From positions 124,001 through 188,000 of the forward strand of contig JAFEEG010000021.1 in NCBI GenBank assembly GCA_018241225.1: a stretch of 64,000 bases of DNA, read 5' to 3'. Of the stretch, positions 15,329 through 25,419 are shown piece by piece. Position 1 is the stretch's first letter. Each line of letters starts with the position of its first letter. A model generated the notes under the pieces. The model had not been told where the DNA came from and ran no database searches. It saw only the letters and a list, made by a program, of their open reading frames with translations. This DNA comes from Pseudomonadota bacterium. GTDB lineage: Bacteria; Pseudomonadota; Gammaproteobacteria; Burkholderiales; Burkholderiaceae_C. The translations under genes were made by a program, and so were the position numbers.

Positions 15329-16864
15329 CTACGCAGCCAGGGGCAGGCGAAGAATGGCGCGCAGGCCGGTGGTGCCGGGGTCGGGGTCGGCCAGCACGAT
15401 GTCGCCGCCATTGCGCCGCGCGTAGGCGCGTGCAATGGCCAGGCCCAGGCCGCTGCCGGAGTTGCGCGAGGCAGCCGCCTTGCCCGCCTGGCGAAAGCGC
15501 CCGAACACCTCGTCGCGCCGGCCGACCTCGATGCCGGGGCCGTCGTCGCTGACCTCGGCGTGGGCCAGGGCGCCGTCGGTGGACACCCGCACGGTAATGC
15601 GGCCGCCGCGCGGCGTGTGCACGATGGCGTTGTGCACCAGGTTCGTCAGCACCTCGTGCAGCTCGGGCGCATTGGCGCGTACCGGCACCAGCGGGCGCCC
15701 GGTGTCCTGCCCGGGCACAGCGGCGTCGGGTTCTTCCCCTTCGCGCGCGTCGATCCAGCCCAGGTCCTGGCCTTTCTCGTGCGCCAGCGTGAGGTGCTGC
15801 AGCACGACTTCGCGGGCGATGGCGTTGAGATCGACCGCGGCGGTTTCATCCTGGGACGGCGCCTGCTCGCTGGCATGCGCCAGCGACAGAAGCTGTTCGG
15901 AAAGACGCTTGCTGCGCTCGAGCTGCGTCGTCATGGCGCGCAGGGTCTCGCGCATCTGCTGCGGGTCTTTCTCGCGCAGCGCCACGGCGGCCTGCGTGAG
16001 CATGATGGCCAGGGGCGTGCGCAACTGGTGCGAGGCGTCGGCCAGGAACTGCGACTGCGCGTCGAGCAGTTCGCGGTAGCTGGCCACCTGCTCGTTGATG
16101 GCGCCCACCAGCGGCGCCACCTCGTGCGGCACGCCGCTGGCGTCCAGCGGCTGCGGCGCCTGGCCGCGGCGCGCCTGCACCGAGCGGCGCAGGCGGCGCA
16201 GTGGCCGCAGCGACCAGGTCACGCCCAGCGCCACCAGCGCCACCACCAGCACCACCATGCGCGCATCGCGCACCAGGGCCTGCTGCAGGGCTGCCGTCTG
16301 CGCGGCATGCCGCGGGGCCGTGCCTTCGGCGGCCTGCACCAGCAGCGTGTAGGGGCCGCCCTGCGGGCCCTGCAGCTCGCTGCGCAGCGCCACCACCCGC
16401 ACGGGAGTGCCGCGGTACTCGGCTTCGTACCAGACCGGCTCTTGCGCATCGGTGGCCACGCCCGCGGGCGGCGGGGGAAGATCGGGCTCGCCGATCAGCA
16501 ATTGCTCGGGGCCCGCGTCGCCCGGCGGGATGGCGCCAACGTGCAGGTGCTTGTGTTCGCCGCGCGTGGCCTCGAACAGGGCCAGCACCGTGGCGGCGCT
16601 GGGGTCCAGCCGTGGCGCGCCATCGGGCCCGGTGCCCACGCTGCGCTGCAGGGCGCGCACGGTGTAGAGCATTGCGCGGTCGTAGCCGTCCTGCACCTGG
16701 GTGTGCAGGGCCTTCAGGTCGTTCCAGCTGTCGAAGGCCAGCAAGGCCAGGATGCCGGGAATGAGCAGGGTGAGAAGCCGCGCCCGGATGCCAAAGCGCG
16801 TGCCGCGCCCGGCGCTCGACCCGGCCGGCAGCTCGGGCCGGTCGGGCCCGTCAGGTCGTGCCAT
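15329..16864 (-). CDS. tctE: TctE-type sensor histidine kinase
   Basis: 511-residue inner-membrane kinase. Helix one is at about residues 30-45 (LLTLLIPGILALLAFDSW), followed by a periplasmic sensor of about 150 residues, a second helix (MVVLVVALVALGVTW), a HAMP-like linker, then the catalytic core. The H box is FLADASHQLRTPLAIM; the N box NLVHNAIVHTP, G1 DDGPGIE and G2 SGSGLGLAIA are all intact. Its start overlaps the response regulator stop by 14 bases. TctE kinases sense tricarboxylates and control tct transporters, and a tctBA pair follows downstream. A weak GCAGGG/CCCTGC hairpin (15295-15328) lies just past the stop. Confidence 0.9.
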   Translation of the reverse strand: MARPDGPDRPELPAGSSAGRGTRFGIRARLLTLLIPGILALLAFDSWNDLKALHTQVQDGYDRAMLYTVRALQRSVGTGPDGAPRLDPSAATVLALFEATRGEHKHLHVGAIPPGDAGPEQLLIGEPDLPPPPAGVATDAQEPVWYEAEYRGTPVRVVALRSELQGPQGGPYTLLVQAAEGTAPRHAAQTAALQQALVRDARMVVLVVALVALGVTWSLRPLRRLRRSVQARRGQAPQPLDASGVPHEVAPLVGAINEQVASYRELLDAQSQFLADASHQLRTPLAIMLTQAAVALREKDPQQMRETLRAMTTQLERSKRLSEQLLSLAHASEQAPSQDETAAVDLNAIAREVVLQHLTLAHEKGQDLGWIDAREGEEPDAAVPGQDTGRPLVPVRANAPELHEVLTNLVHNAIVHTPRGGRITVRVSTDGALAHAEVSDDGPGIEVGRRDEVFGRFRQAGKAAASRNSGSGLGLAIARAYARRNGGDIVLADPDPGTTGLRAILRLPLAA

Positions 16865-17540
16865 GCCCCTGCTTCACGCTTTCCAGCATGTAGCCCAGGC
16901 CGCGCACGGTGACGATGCGCACATCGGCCCCCTCCAGCTTGCGGCGCAGCCGGTGCAGCACCAGTTCGATGGCATCGGGGCCGGCGTTGCTGGCAATCGG
17001 AAAGACCTTGTGCGAGAGCTGCGCCTTCTCCACCGGCGTGCCGGCGCGCGTCAGCAGCACCGACAGCGCAGCGCTCTCGCGCGGGGTCAGGGCCAGCAGC
17101 TCGCCATTGAGGGTGAAGTGCTTGCTGCCGTGCGCGCGCATGAGCGAGCCGCATTGCAGGGCGGGCTGTGCGGCATTCCCGCGGCTGCGCCGCACCAGCG
17201 CGTCCAGGCGCGCCTCGAGCTCCTCGATGGCGAAGGGCTTGGTCAGGAAATCGTCCGCGCCGGTGTTCAGGCCCTTGACCCGGTCCTGCAGCGAGCCCTG
17301 GGCGGTAAGCACCAGCACCGGCATGCGGTTGCCGGCGTTGCGCAGCTCGCCCAGCAGCGTCAGCCCGTGCTTGTCGGGCAGGCGCAGGTCGAGCACGGCG
17401 GCGTCGTACTCGCCCACGGCCAGCAGCGACTCGGCACTGGCCGCGTCGGGCGCGTGGTCGCAGACATAGCCGCTTTGCTTGAACGCCCGCATCAGCCAGG
17501 CGGCCATCTCTTCTTCGTCTTCAACCAGCAACAGGCGCAT
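16851..17540 (-). CDS. tctD: TctD-type OmpR-family response regulator
   Basis: 229-residue regulator. The receiver domain has the acidic pair VEDEEE, phospho-acceptor Asp51 in AAVLDLRLPDKHG, the switch Thr in LVLTAQGS and Lys in DDFLTKPF. The C-terminal winged helix contains LTPRESALSV-like residues and the recognition helix around DAIELVLHRLRRKLEGADV. ATG 17540 (MRLLLVEDEEE) is certain; the frame upstream has no domain content. Cognate kinase overlaps by 14 bases. It is transcribed from the 124-base gap after glpV, which contains GC-rich hairpins. Confidence 0.93.
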   Translation of the reverse strand: MRLLLVEDEEEMAAWLMRAFKQSGYVCDHAPDAASAESLLAVGEYDAAVLDLRLPDKHGLTLLGELRNAGNRMPVLVLTAQGSLQDRVKGLNTGADDFLTKPFAIEELEARLDALVRRSRGNAAQPALQCGSLMRAHGSKHFTLNGELLALTPRESAALSVLLTRAGTPVEKAQLSHKVFPIASNAGPDAIELVLHRLRRKLEGADVRIVTVRGLGYMLESVKQGHGTT

Positions 17541-17580
17541 GGGGCAATCGATCCGGGATTCGGCCCGGAGTTCAACCTTC

Positions 17581-17648
17581 GGCCCCGGGCCCGGTGCCGT
17601 GGGGCCCGATTCTGGCAGCAGTTGCGCGGCACTGCCTGTGCCGCGCAA
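17581..17648 (-). terminator. Two tandem GC-rich hairpins after the glp operon
   Basis: An 11-bp perfect stem with a 5-base loop (TTGCGCGGCAC, 17622-17632, pairing with 17638-17648) lies 17 bases past the glpV stop. A second stem, GGCCCC with GGGGCC (17581-17606), follows. Neither has a T-run on the minus strand, so they could be U-less terminators, 3'-end stabilisers of glp mRNA or both. They separate the glycerol operon from tctD. Confidence 0.5.
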
Positions 17649-17664
17649 TGTCTTAAGCCTCGCT

Positions 17665-19410
17665 TCAGCGAACCCGCCCTTCCTTCCAGGCGGTCAGCAG
17701 CTTGCTGTAGTCGATGGTCTCGCCCTTGGGCTTTTCGTTGGCCAGCTTCTTCCACGGGGCCTGCTGGTCGCTCAGCCACTTGTTGGGATCTCCCTTGGCA
17801 TTGAGCTTGGGCGCGCACTTGGCCATGCCGGCGCGCTCCAGGCGGGCCATCACCTGGTCCATTTCCTCGGCCAGGTTGTCCATCGCCTTCTGCGGGGTCT
17901 TCTCGCCAGTGACCGCCTCGGCCACGTTCTTCCACCACAGCTGGGCCAGCTTGGGGTAGTCGGGCACGTTGGTGCCGGTAGGCGTCCAGGCTACGCGCGC
18001 CGGGCTGCGGTAGAACTCGATCAGGCCGCCGTACTTGTCGGCGTTCTTGCTGAAGAAGTCGCTGCGGATGTCGCTGTCGCGGATGAAGGTCAGGCCCTGG
18101 ATGCTCTTCTTCAGGCTGGTGGTCTTGGCCGTGATGAACTGCGCGTACAGCCAGGCCGCGGCCGTCTTGTTGGCGTCGTGGTTGGCGAAGAAGGTCCAGC
18201 TGCCCACGTCCTGGTAGCCGTTCTGCATGCCCTGCTTCCAGTACGGGCCGTTGGGGCCGGGTGCCATGCGCCACTTGGGCGTGCCGTCGGCATTGACCAC
18301 CGGCAGGCCGGACTTGGTCATGTCGGCGGTGAAGGCGGTGTACCAGAAGATCTGCTGCGCGATCTGGCCCTGCGCGGGCACCGGGCCGGCTTCGCCGAAG
18401 GTCATGCCCGTGGCTTCCTTGGGCGCGTACTTCTTCATCCAGTCCACGTACTTGGTCAGCGCGTAGACCGCGGCCGGCGAATTGGTGGCGCCGCCGCGCG
18501 AGACCGAGGCGCCCACCGGCGTGCACTTGTCGTCGGCCACGCGGATGCCCCACTCGTCCACCGGCATGCCGTTGGGAATGCCCTTGTCGGCGGTGCCGGC
18601 CATCGACAGCCACGCGTCGGTGAAGCGCCAGCCCAGCGACGGGTCCTTCTTGCCGTAGTCCATGTGGCCGTAGATGGGCTTGCCGTCGATGGACTTCACG
18701 TCGCTGGAGAAGAACTCGGCGATGTCTTCGTAGGCGCTCCAGTTCAGCGGCACGCCCAGGTCGTAGCCGTACTTGGCCTTGAACTTGTCCTGCAGGTCCT
18801 TGCGCGCGAACAGGTCGGCGCGGAACCAGTACAGGTTGGCAAACTGCTGGTCGGGCAACTGGTAGAGCTTGCCGTCCGGCGCGGTGGTGAAGCTGGTGCC
18901 GATGAAGTCCTTCAGGTCCAGCCCCGGGTTGGTGAACTCCTTGCCTGCGCCGGCCATGTAGTCGGTCAGGTTCATGATCTTGCCGTAGCGGTAGTGCGTG
19001 CCGATCAGGTCGGAGTCGGAGATCCAGCCGTCGTAGATCGACTTGCCCGACTGCATCGAGGTCTGCAGCTTCTCGACCACGTCGCCTTCCTGGATCAGGT
19101 CGTGCTTGACGGTGATGCCGGTGATCTCGGCAAAGGCCTTGGCCAGCGTCTTCGATTCGTACTCGTGCGTGGTGATGGTCTCGGACACCACCGAGATTTC
19201 CTTGACCCCCTTGGCCTGCAGTTTCTTGGCTGCGTCGATGAACCACTTCATCTCGGCTTCCTGCTCGGCCTTGGACAAGGTCGACGGCTGGAACTCGCTG
19301 TCGATCCACTTCTTGGCTTCGGCTTCGCCGGCCCACGCGGCGTGCCCTGTGCACAAGGCTGCAGCGGCAAATGCCACCGGGGCCAGTGCGGTGCGGCGCA
19401 TCTTCTTCAT
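17665..19410 (-). CDS. glpV: Glycerol ABC transporter substrate-binding protein
   Basis: 581-residue periplasmic binding protein with a clear Sec signal (MKKMRRTALAPVAFAAAAL..., cleavage near AWA-GEA, residue 27). It belongs to the large family-1 solute-binding proteins; relatives encoded with GlpSTPQU bind glycerol in Rhizobium. Visible landmarks are GEAGPVPAQGQIAQQIFWYT and VGSWTFFANHDANKT in the hinge region. It is the last gene of glpDSTPQUV, 108 bases after glpU, and is followed by tandem hairpins. That gap is the largest in the operon and may hold a secondary promoter or processing site boosting binding-protein synthesis. Confidence 0.9.
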   Translation of the reverse strand: MKKMRRTALAPVAFAAAALCTGHAAWAGEAEAKKWIDSEFQPSTLSKAEQEAEMKWFIDAAKKLQAKGVKEISVVSETITTHEYESKTLAKAFAEITGITVKHDLIQEGDVVEKLQTSMQSGKSIYDGWISDSDLIGTHYRYGKIMNLTDYMAGAGKEFTNPGLDLKDFIGTSFTTAPDGKLYQLPDQQFANLYWFRADLFARKDLQDKFKAKYGYDLGVPLNWSAYEDIAEFFSSDVKSIDGKPIYGHMDYGKKDPSLGWRFTDAWLSMAGTADKGIPNGMPVDEWGIRVADDKCTPVGASVSRGGATNSPAAVYALTKYVDWMKKYAPKEATGMTFGEAGPVPAQGQIAQQIFWYTAFTADMTKSGLPVVNADGTPKWRMAPGPNGPYWKQGMQNGYQDVGSWTFFANHDANKTAAAWLYAQFITAKTTSLKKSIQGLTFIRDSDIRSDFFSKNADKYGGLIEFYRSPARVAWTPTGTNVPDYPKLAQLWWKNVAEAVTGEKTPQKAMDNLAEEMDQVMARLERAGMAKCAPKLNAKGDPNKWLSDQQAPWKKLANEKPKGETIDYSKLLTAWKEGRVR

Positions 19411-19518
19411 AGCAGTGTCTCCTCTCGTTGGTGCTGCCCCTCCTTGCTTTGGATGTCAAATCGGCCCCGGGGCAGCAGCGGGCCAGATCCGAAGGAAAAC
19501 GCGGGTCGCGCTGACCGA

Positions 19519-19827
19519 TCAGCCCTTGCGCATGAGCAGCAGCAGCACGGCCATCGAGAGGCCGAAGCCCCACCAGATGGAAGGCTCGGCATCCAGGCTG
19601 AGCCATTCCTGCAGCTTGCCGGCCAGGCCGACGAAAGCCAGGTTGACGTACGCGGCGGTGAGCAGCCCGATGAAGAGCCGGTCGCCGCGCGTGGTCTCGA
19701 TGGGCAGCCAGCCGCGGCGCAAGGTGGTGGGCGACTTCACTTCCCACACCGTCATGCCCACCAGCATGAGTGCAATGCAGCAGAAGAACACGGCCACGGG
19801 CGTGGTCCAGACCATCCAGTCGAACAT
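19519..19827 (-). CDS. glpU: Small DUF2160-type membrane protein of the glycerol transporter
   Basis: 102-residue protein with three hydrophobic helices (WTTPVAVFFCCIALMLVGMT, LFIGLLTAAYVNLAFVGLA and IWWGFGLSMAVLLLLM). This matches the small integral membrane protein found in every glycerol ABC operon of the GlpSTPQUV type; its exact role is unknown. ATG 19827 (MFDWMVWTTP) follows the glpQ stop by 41 bases and has an AAGGAGAA-like Shine-Dalgarno on the minus strand. Confidence 0.88.
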   Translation of the reverse strand: MFDWMVWTTPVAVFFCCIALMLVGMTVWEVKSPTTLRRGWLPIETTRGDRLFIGLLTAAYVNLAFVGLAGKLQEWLSLDAEPSIWWGFGLSMAVLLLLMRKG

Positions 19828-19868
19828 GGTTTTCTCCTTGTTGTTGTCGGGGTTCGATGCGGCGCGCG

Positions 19869-20684
19869 TCAGACGCGGCCCATGGCGAAGCCCTTGGCGA
19901 TGTAGTGGCGAACGAACCAGATCACGATGGCGCCGGGCACGATGGTCAGCACCCCGGCGGCGGCCAGCGTGGCCCAGTCCATGCCCGATGCGCTCACGGT
20001 GCGCGTCATGGTGGCCACGATGGGCTTGGCGTTCACGCTGGTGAGCGTGCGCGCCAGCAGCAGTTCCACCCAGCTGAACATGAAGCAGAAGAAGGCCGCC
20101 ACACCCACGCCGGCCTTGATGAGCGGCAGGAAGATGGTGAGGAAAAAGCGCGGGAACGAGTAGCCGTCGATGTAGGCCGTCTCGTCGATCTCGCGCGGAA
20201 TGCCGCTCATGAAACCTTCCAGGATCCACACCGCCAGCGGCACGTTGAACAGCAGGTGCGCCAGCGCCACGCCGATGTGCGTGTCCATGAGCCCCACCGT
20301 GCTGTAGAGCTGGAAGAACGGCAGCAGGAACACCGCCGGGGGCGTCATGCGGTTGGTGAGCAGCCAGAAGAACACATGCTTGTCGCCCAGGAACGAGTAG
20401 CGCGAGAAGGCATAGGCCGCCGGCAGCGCCACCGTCAGCGAGATCACGGTGTTGATGGCCACGTAGATCAGGCTGTTGATGTAGCCCGAGTACCACGACT
20501 CGTCGGTGAAGATGCGCACGTAGTTGGCCCACGTGAACTGCACCGGGAAGAACGAGAAGCTGGAGAGAATCTCCTCGTTGGTCTTGAAGCTCATGTTGAC
20601 CATCCAGTAGATGGGCAACAGCGCGAACACCAGGTAGAGCACCAGGAAGATGCCGCGCTTGCGGAAGCGTCGTTGGTCGGTCAT
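19869..20684 (-). CDS. glpQ: Glycerol ABC transporter permease 2
   Basis: 271-residue permease of the MalG/UgpE class with six helices. The EAA loop is EIDETAYIDGYSFPRFFLTI, which docks on the ATPase. Start ATG 20684 (MTDQRRFRKRG) gives the basic cytoplasmic N-terminus before the first helix FLVLYLVFALLPIYWM. The gap to glpP upstream is 22 bases. Forms the translocation channel with GlpP; substrate assignment to glycerol comes from the operon. Confidence 0.92.
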   Translation of the reverse strand: MTDQRRFRKRGIFLVLYLVFALLPIYWMVNMSFKTNEEILSSFSFFPVQFTWANYVRIFTDESWYSGYINSLIYVAINTVISLTVALPAAYAFSRYSFLGDKHVFFWLLTNRMTPPAVFLLPFFQLYSTVGLMDTHIGVALAHLLFNVPLAVWILEGFMSGIPREIDETAYIDGYSFPRFFLTIFLPLIKAGVGVAAFFCFMFSWVELLLARTLTSVNAKPIVATMTRTVSASGMDWATLAAAGVLTIVPGAIVIWFVRHYIAKGFAMGRV

Positions 20685-20706
20685 GGTGCGCCCCTTCTTG
20701 TTCCTT

Positions 20707-21597
<891 letters not shown>

Positions 21598-21613
21598 GAA
21601 TGCATCCCTTCCT

Positions 21614-22684
21614 TCAGGCCACCAGTTGCTCGTCGCGATAGAAGCAGGTGCGAAGGTCCAGCACCTGCAGCCACACTGTCTGGCCGATGGCTGGCAGCGC
21701 ACTGCCGTTGGCCAGTCGCGCCTTCATCTCGCCGCCTTGCACCTGCGCGGTGAGCAGCGTGCAGGTGCCGATGTCCTGCAGCCTTTGCACCGTGGCGGGC
21801 ACCGCGCCGGGGTGGTGTTCGCTGGACAGGCTCAGGTGCTCGGGGCGGATGCCGACCTTGACCGGGCCGTCGGGCAGCGACACCGGCGCGGCCAGCTCGA
21901 TGCCGGCCACCCACAGTCGCCCGCCCTTGCTTTCGCCGTGCAGGAAGTTCATGCCCGGCGAGCCGATGAAGTGGCCCACGAAGGTGTGGGCCGGGCGCTC
22001 GAACAGCGCCTCGGCCGTGCCCACCTGCACCGCGCGGCCGCGCGACATCACCACCACTTCGTCGGCAAAGGTCAGCGCCTCCACCTGGTCGTGCGTGACA
22101 TAGATCAGCGTGAGCTTGAGCTCGCGATGGATTTCCTTGAGCTTGCGCCGCAACTGCCACTTCAGGTGCGGATCGATGACGGTGAGCGGCTCGTCGAAGA
22201 GCACGGCCGACACGTCTTCGCGCACCAGGCCTCGGCCCAGGGAGATCTTCTGCTTGGCATCGGCCGACAGGCCCGCCGCACGTTGCCCCAGCTGGCCCGA
22301 CAGCTCCAGCATCTCGGCGATGCGCCCTACCCGCTCGCGAATGCGAGATTCGGGCACGCCGCGGTTTCGCAGCGGAAAGGCCAGGTTCTGCGCCACCGTC
22401 ATCGTGTCGTAGATGACGGGAAACTGGAACACCTGCGCGATGTTGCGCTGCTGCGGCGTCAGCGCGGTGACGTCGCGGCCGTCGAAGCTGACGCTGCCCT
22501 GCGAGGGCACCAGCAGGCCCGAGATGATGTTGAGCATGGTGGTCTTGCCGCAGCCCGATGGGCCCAGCAGCGCATAGGCGCCGCCGTCGACAAAACTCAT
22601 CTTCAGCGGCAGCAGCGCGTAGTCGCTGTCCTGCTGCGGATTGCTGCGGTAGGCGTGCGCCAGGTCGAGGTCGATGCGGGCCAT
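21614..22684 (-). CDS. glpT: Glycerol ABC transporter ATPase with degenerate signature loop
   Basis: 356-residue MalK-like ATPase. Walker A is GPSGCGKTTM (residues 41-50) and Walker B is VLFDEP (161-166). The C-loop, normally LSGGQ, reads LSADAK (139-144). Since an ABC dimer needs a Walker A site facing a C-loop of the partner, the nucleotide site served by this loop is probably weak, while the GlpS signature is canonical; the heterodimer would have one consensus and one degenerate site. A C-terminal TOBE/OB domain follows. I recall the same loop in other GlpT proteins. ATG 22684, 5 bases after glpS. Confidence 0.9.
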   Translation of the reverse strand: MARIDLDLAHAYRSNPQQDSDYALLPLKMSFVDGGAYALLGPSGCGKTTMLNIISGLLVPSQGSVSFDGRDVTALTPQQRNIAQVFQFPVIYDTMTVAQNLAFPLRNRGVPESRIRERVGRIAEMLELSGQLGQRAAGLSADAKQKISLGRGLVREDVSAVLFDEPLTVIDPHLKWQLRRKLKEIHRELKLTLIYVTHDQVEALTFADEVVVMSRGRAVQVGTAEALFERPAHTFVGHFIGSPGMNFLHGESKGGRLWVAGIELAAPVSLPDGPVKVGIRPEHLSLSSEHHPGAVPATVQRLQDIGTCTLLTAQVQGGEMKARLANGSALPAIGQTVWLQVLDLRTCFYRDEQLVA

Positions 22685-22689
22685 GCGGA

Positions 22690-23775
22690 TTACCTCCCCT
22701 TCTGGCGTGCAGGGGCCAGTGCCAGGTCGCCGCGCGCATCGAACACATAGACGTCGGACAGCGAGAACCGCAGCAGCGCCAGCTCGCCCAGGCCGAAGCG
22801 GTGCACACCGGTGAGTTGCGCCACCATCTCGCCGGCGGGGCTGTCCAGGTGCACGAAGGTGTCGGAGCCGGCGATCTCGGCCAGCGTGATGCGCGCATGC
22901 AGTTCCACGCCGTTGGGGCGCTCCCGGTCGGGTGTGCCAACGGTCAGTGCGCTGGCCCGCAGCCCCACCGTGACCGCGCCTTGCGCTGACGCAGGCAAGT
23001 CCAGCGGCAGCGCCAGGCCGCCCCCCAGTTGCACGCCGGCGCTGCTGGCCTGGCCGGCCAGCAGGTTCATCGGCGGATCGCTGAAGGCGCGCGCCACACG
23101 CAGCGACTTGGGCGTGTGAAAGACCTCGGCCGTGGGCCCGTACTGCAGCAGCTCGCCCGCATCGAGCACTGCGGTGTAGCCGCCCAGCAAGAGCGCCTCG
23201 CCCGGCTCGGTGGTGGCGTAGATCACGGTCGAATCGCCCGTGGCAAACAGGTGGCTGAGTTCCTCGCGCAGCTCTTCGCGCAGCTTGTAGTCCAGGTTGA
23301 CCAGCGGCTCGTCCAGCAGCATGAGGGGCGCGTTCTTGGCCAGCGCCCGCGCCAGCGCCACGCGCTGCTGCTGCCCGCCCGACAGCTCGGCTGGAAAGCG
23401 CTCCAGGAAGGGGCCGATGTGCAGCTTCTCGGCCAGCTCGGCCACCCGCTCGGCGATGCGCGGCTCGCCGCGCAGCTTCAGCGGCGAGGCGATGTTCTGC
23501 GCCACCGTGAGCGATGGGTAGTTGATGAACTGCTGGTACACCATGGCCACGTTGCGCTCGCGCACCGGCACGCCGGTCACGTCTTTCTGGTTGACGAGCA
23601 CCTTGCCGGTGGTGGGCGCGTCCAGCCCGGCCATCAGGCGCATGAGGCTGGTCTTGCCCGACTGGGTAGCACCCAGCAGCACCGTCACCGCGCCGCTTGC
23701 GGGCGCGATGCTCTGTTCGTACAACCATGTCTGGGCGCCCACACGCTTGGTGACGCGCTCAAGGCTGAGCTGCAA
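22690..23775 (-). CDS. glpS: Glycerol ABC transporter ATPase with canonical signature
   Basis: 361-residue MalK-like ATPase. Walker A is GATQSGKTSL (residues 35-44, with Gln at the x position), signature ELSGGQQQRVALARAL and Walker B LMLLDEPLVNLD, followed by a TOBE-like domain. The start is a TTG at 23775 (MQLSLERVTKR) inside the last 17 bases of glpD, indicating coupling; no ATG is available before Walker A. Partner of GlpT. Confidence 0.9.
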   Translation of the reverse strand: MQLSLERVTKRVGAQTWLYEQSIAPASGAVTVLLGATQSGKTSLMRLMAGLDAPTTGKVLVNQKDVTGVPVRERNVAMVYQQFINYPSLTVAQNIASPLKLRGEPRIAERVAELAEKLHIGPFLERFPAELSGGQQQRVALARALAKNAPLMLLDEPLVNLDYKLREELREELSHLFATGDSTVIYATTEPGEALLLGGYTAVLDAGELLQYGPTAEVFHTPKSLRVARAFSDPPMNLLAGQASSAGVQLGGGLALPLDLPASAQGAVTVGLRASALTVGTPDRERPNGVELHARITLAEIAGSDTFVHLDSPAGEMVAQLTGVHRFGLGELALLRFSLSDVYVFDARGDLALAPARQKGR

Positions 23776-25378
23776 GGGAGGCCTCCTGTTCGTCGTTGTT
23801 CACATGGGCATGCGAGCGCATCCACTGCTCGACCTGCTCGCGCGCTGCCGGGGCCAGATGCAGGCCCAGCTTGGATCGCCGCCACAGCACGTCCTCGCCG
23901 GTGCGGGCCCACTCCTCGCGCTGCAGGTAGCGCAACTCGGCTTCGTACAGCCCTGGCGCCACCTGGGCGCCCAGGTCCGATACGGACTTGGCGTCGCCCA
24001 GGATGCGGTCCACCCGAGCGCCATAGGCTCGCGCCAGCCGCCGCCCGAGCATGCCGCCCAGCCAGGGGTAGCGCGCATGCAGTGCATCCACGAAGCGCTC
24101 GAAATCGGCATCGGGCCGGCTGGCCTGGCCGATCCAGGGCGACAGGTCGCCCCCGGCCAGGAAGGCGCCGTCGGTCCACGCCGGGCGCGGCTCGCCCAGC
24201 ATGCGGCTGACCTCGTCGGCCGCATCCTGCGCCAGCTTGCGGAAGGTAGTGATCTTTCCGCCCCACACCGACAGCAGCGGCGCGGCGCTGGTGTTGGATT
24301 CGAGCAGGTAGTCGCGCGTGACAGCAGAAGGGTCGCCCGAGGCGTCGTCCAGCAAGGGCCGCACACCGGAATAGGTCCACACCACGTCGGTGGTCGTCAC
24401 CGGCTTGTCGAAGTAGCGACTGGCCTGCACGCACAGGTAGTCGATCTCGTCCTGGCCGATGCGCGCGGCACCCGGATCGTCGCCTTCGATCTCGATGTCG
24501 GTGGTGCCGATCAGCGTGAAGCTGTCCTGGTAGGGAATGGCGAAGATGATCCGCTTGTCGGGGTTCTGGAAGATGTAGGCGTGGTCGTGGGTGAAGATGC
24601 GCGGCACCACGATGTGGCTGCCCTTGACCAGCCGCAGGCTCTTGGTGGCCAGCGCCTCGCCAGCCGCCGGTTGCGCCACGCCGCGCAAGAAGGATTCGGC
24701 CCACGGCCCCGCCGCATTGACCACGGCGCGGGCGCGCACTTCGCGCCGGCCCTGCGGGCCTTCGAGCAACACGTTCCAACCGCTGGCATCGCGGGCCGCG
24801 CCGACGCAGCGGGTGCGCGTGAGCACCTGCGCGCCGCGTTCGCGCGCGTCCATGGCGTTGAGCACCACCAGGCGCGCGTCATCGACCCAGCCGTCCGAAT
24901 ACACGAAGCCACGCTTGAACTGCTTTTTCAGCGGCTCGCCCGCCACGTGCTCGCGCAGATCGATGCCGCGCGATGCCGGCAGCACCTCGCGGTGCGCCAG
25001 GTGGTCGTACATGAACAGGCCGATGCGGATCATCCAGGCCGGTCGCTGGGCCGGGTCGTGCGGCATCACGAAGCGCAGCGGCCACATGATGTGCGGCGCG
25101 CTCTTGAGCAGCACCTCGCGCTCCTGCAGTGCCTTGCGCACCAGCGAGAACTCGTAGTACTCCAGGTAGCGCAGCCCGCCGTGAATGAGCTTGGTGGACG
25201 AGGACGAGGTGTGCGAGGCCAGGTCGTCCTTTTCGCAAAGCAGCACGCGAAACCCCCGGCCGGCCAGGTCGCGGGCAATGCCGCAGCCATTGATGCCCCC
25301 GCCGACGATCAGCACGTCGCAATCGGCACTCGGATTCGATTGCGAAAAAAAAGGAACTGCACTCACCTCGACTCCCAT
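23759..25378 (-). CDS. glpD: Aerobic glycerol-3-phosphate dehydrogenase
   Basis: About 539-residue FAD enzyme oxidising glycerol-3-phosphate to dihydroxyacetone phosphate and passing electrons to quinone at the inner membrane. The Rossmann motif VLIVGGGINGCGIARDLAG is near the N-terminus, followed by SSSSTKLIHGGLRYLEYYEF and the C-terminal WGGKITTFRKLAQDAADEV typical of GlpD. ATG 25378 is a conservative start; a GTG at 25366 (MSAVPFFSQS) with a GGGAG upstream at better spacing is equally possible. First gene of glpDSTPQUV, so glycerol oxidation and uptake are made from one promoter. Confidence 0.93.
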   Translation of the reverse strand: MGVEVSAVPFFSQSNPSADCDVLIVGGGINGCGIARDLAGRGFRVLLCEKDDLASHTSSSSTKLIHGGLRYLEYYEFSLVRKALQEREVLLKSAPHIMWPLRFVMPHDPAQRPAWMIRIGLFMYDHLAHREVLPASRGIDLREHVAGEPLKKQFKRGFVYSDGWVDDARLVVLNAMDARERGAQVLTRTRCVGAARDASGWNVLLEGPQGRREVRARAVVNAAGPWAESFLRGVAQPAAGEALATKSLRLVKGSHIVVPRIFTHDHAYIFQNPDKRIIFAIPYQDSFTLIGTTDIEIEGDDPGAARIGQDEIDYLCVQASRYFDKPVTTTDVVWTYSGVRPLLDDASGDPSAVTRDYLLESNTSAAPLLSVWGGKITTFRKLAQDAADEVSRMLGEPRPAWTDGAFLAGGDLSPWIGQASRPDADFERFVDALHARYPWLGGMLGRRLARAYGARVDRILGDAKSVSDLGAQVAPGLYEAELRYLQREEWARTGEDVLWRRSKLGLHLAPAAREQVEQWMRSHAHVNNDEQEASLAAQP

Positions 25379-25419
25379 TCCTTTCTGTGATTTTTCCCAC
25401 AATGGGTGGGATTGGGTCG

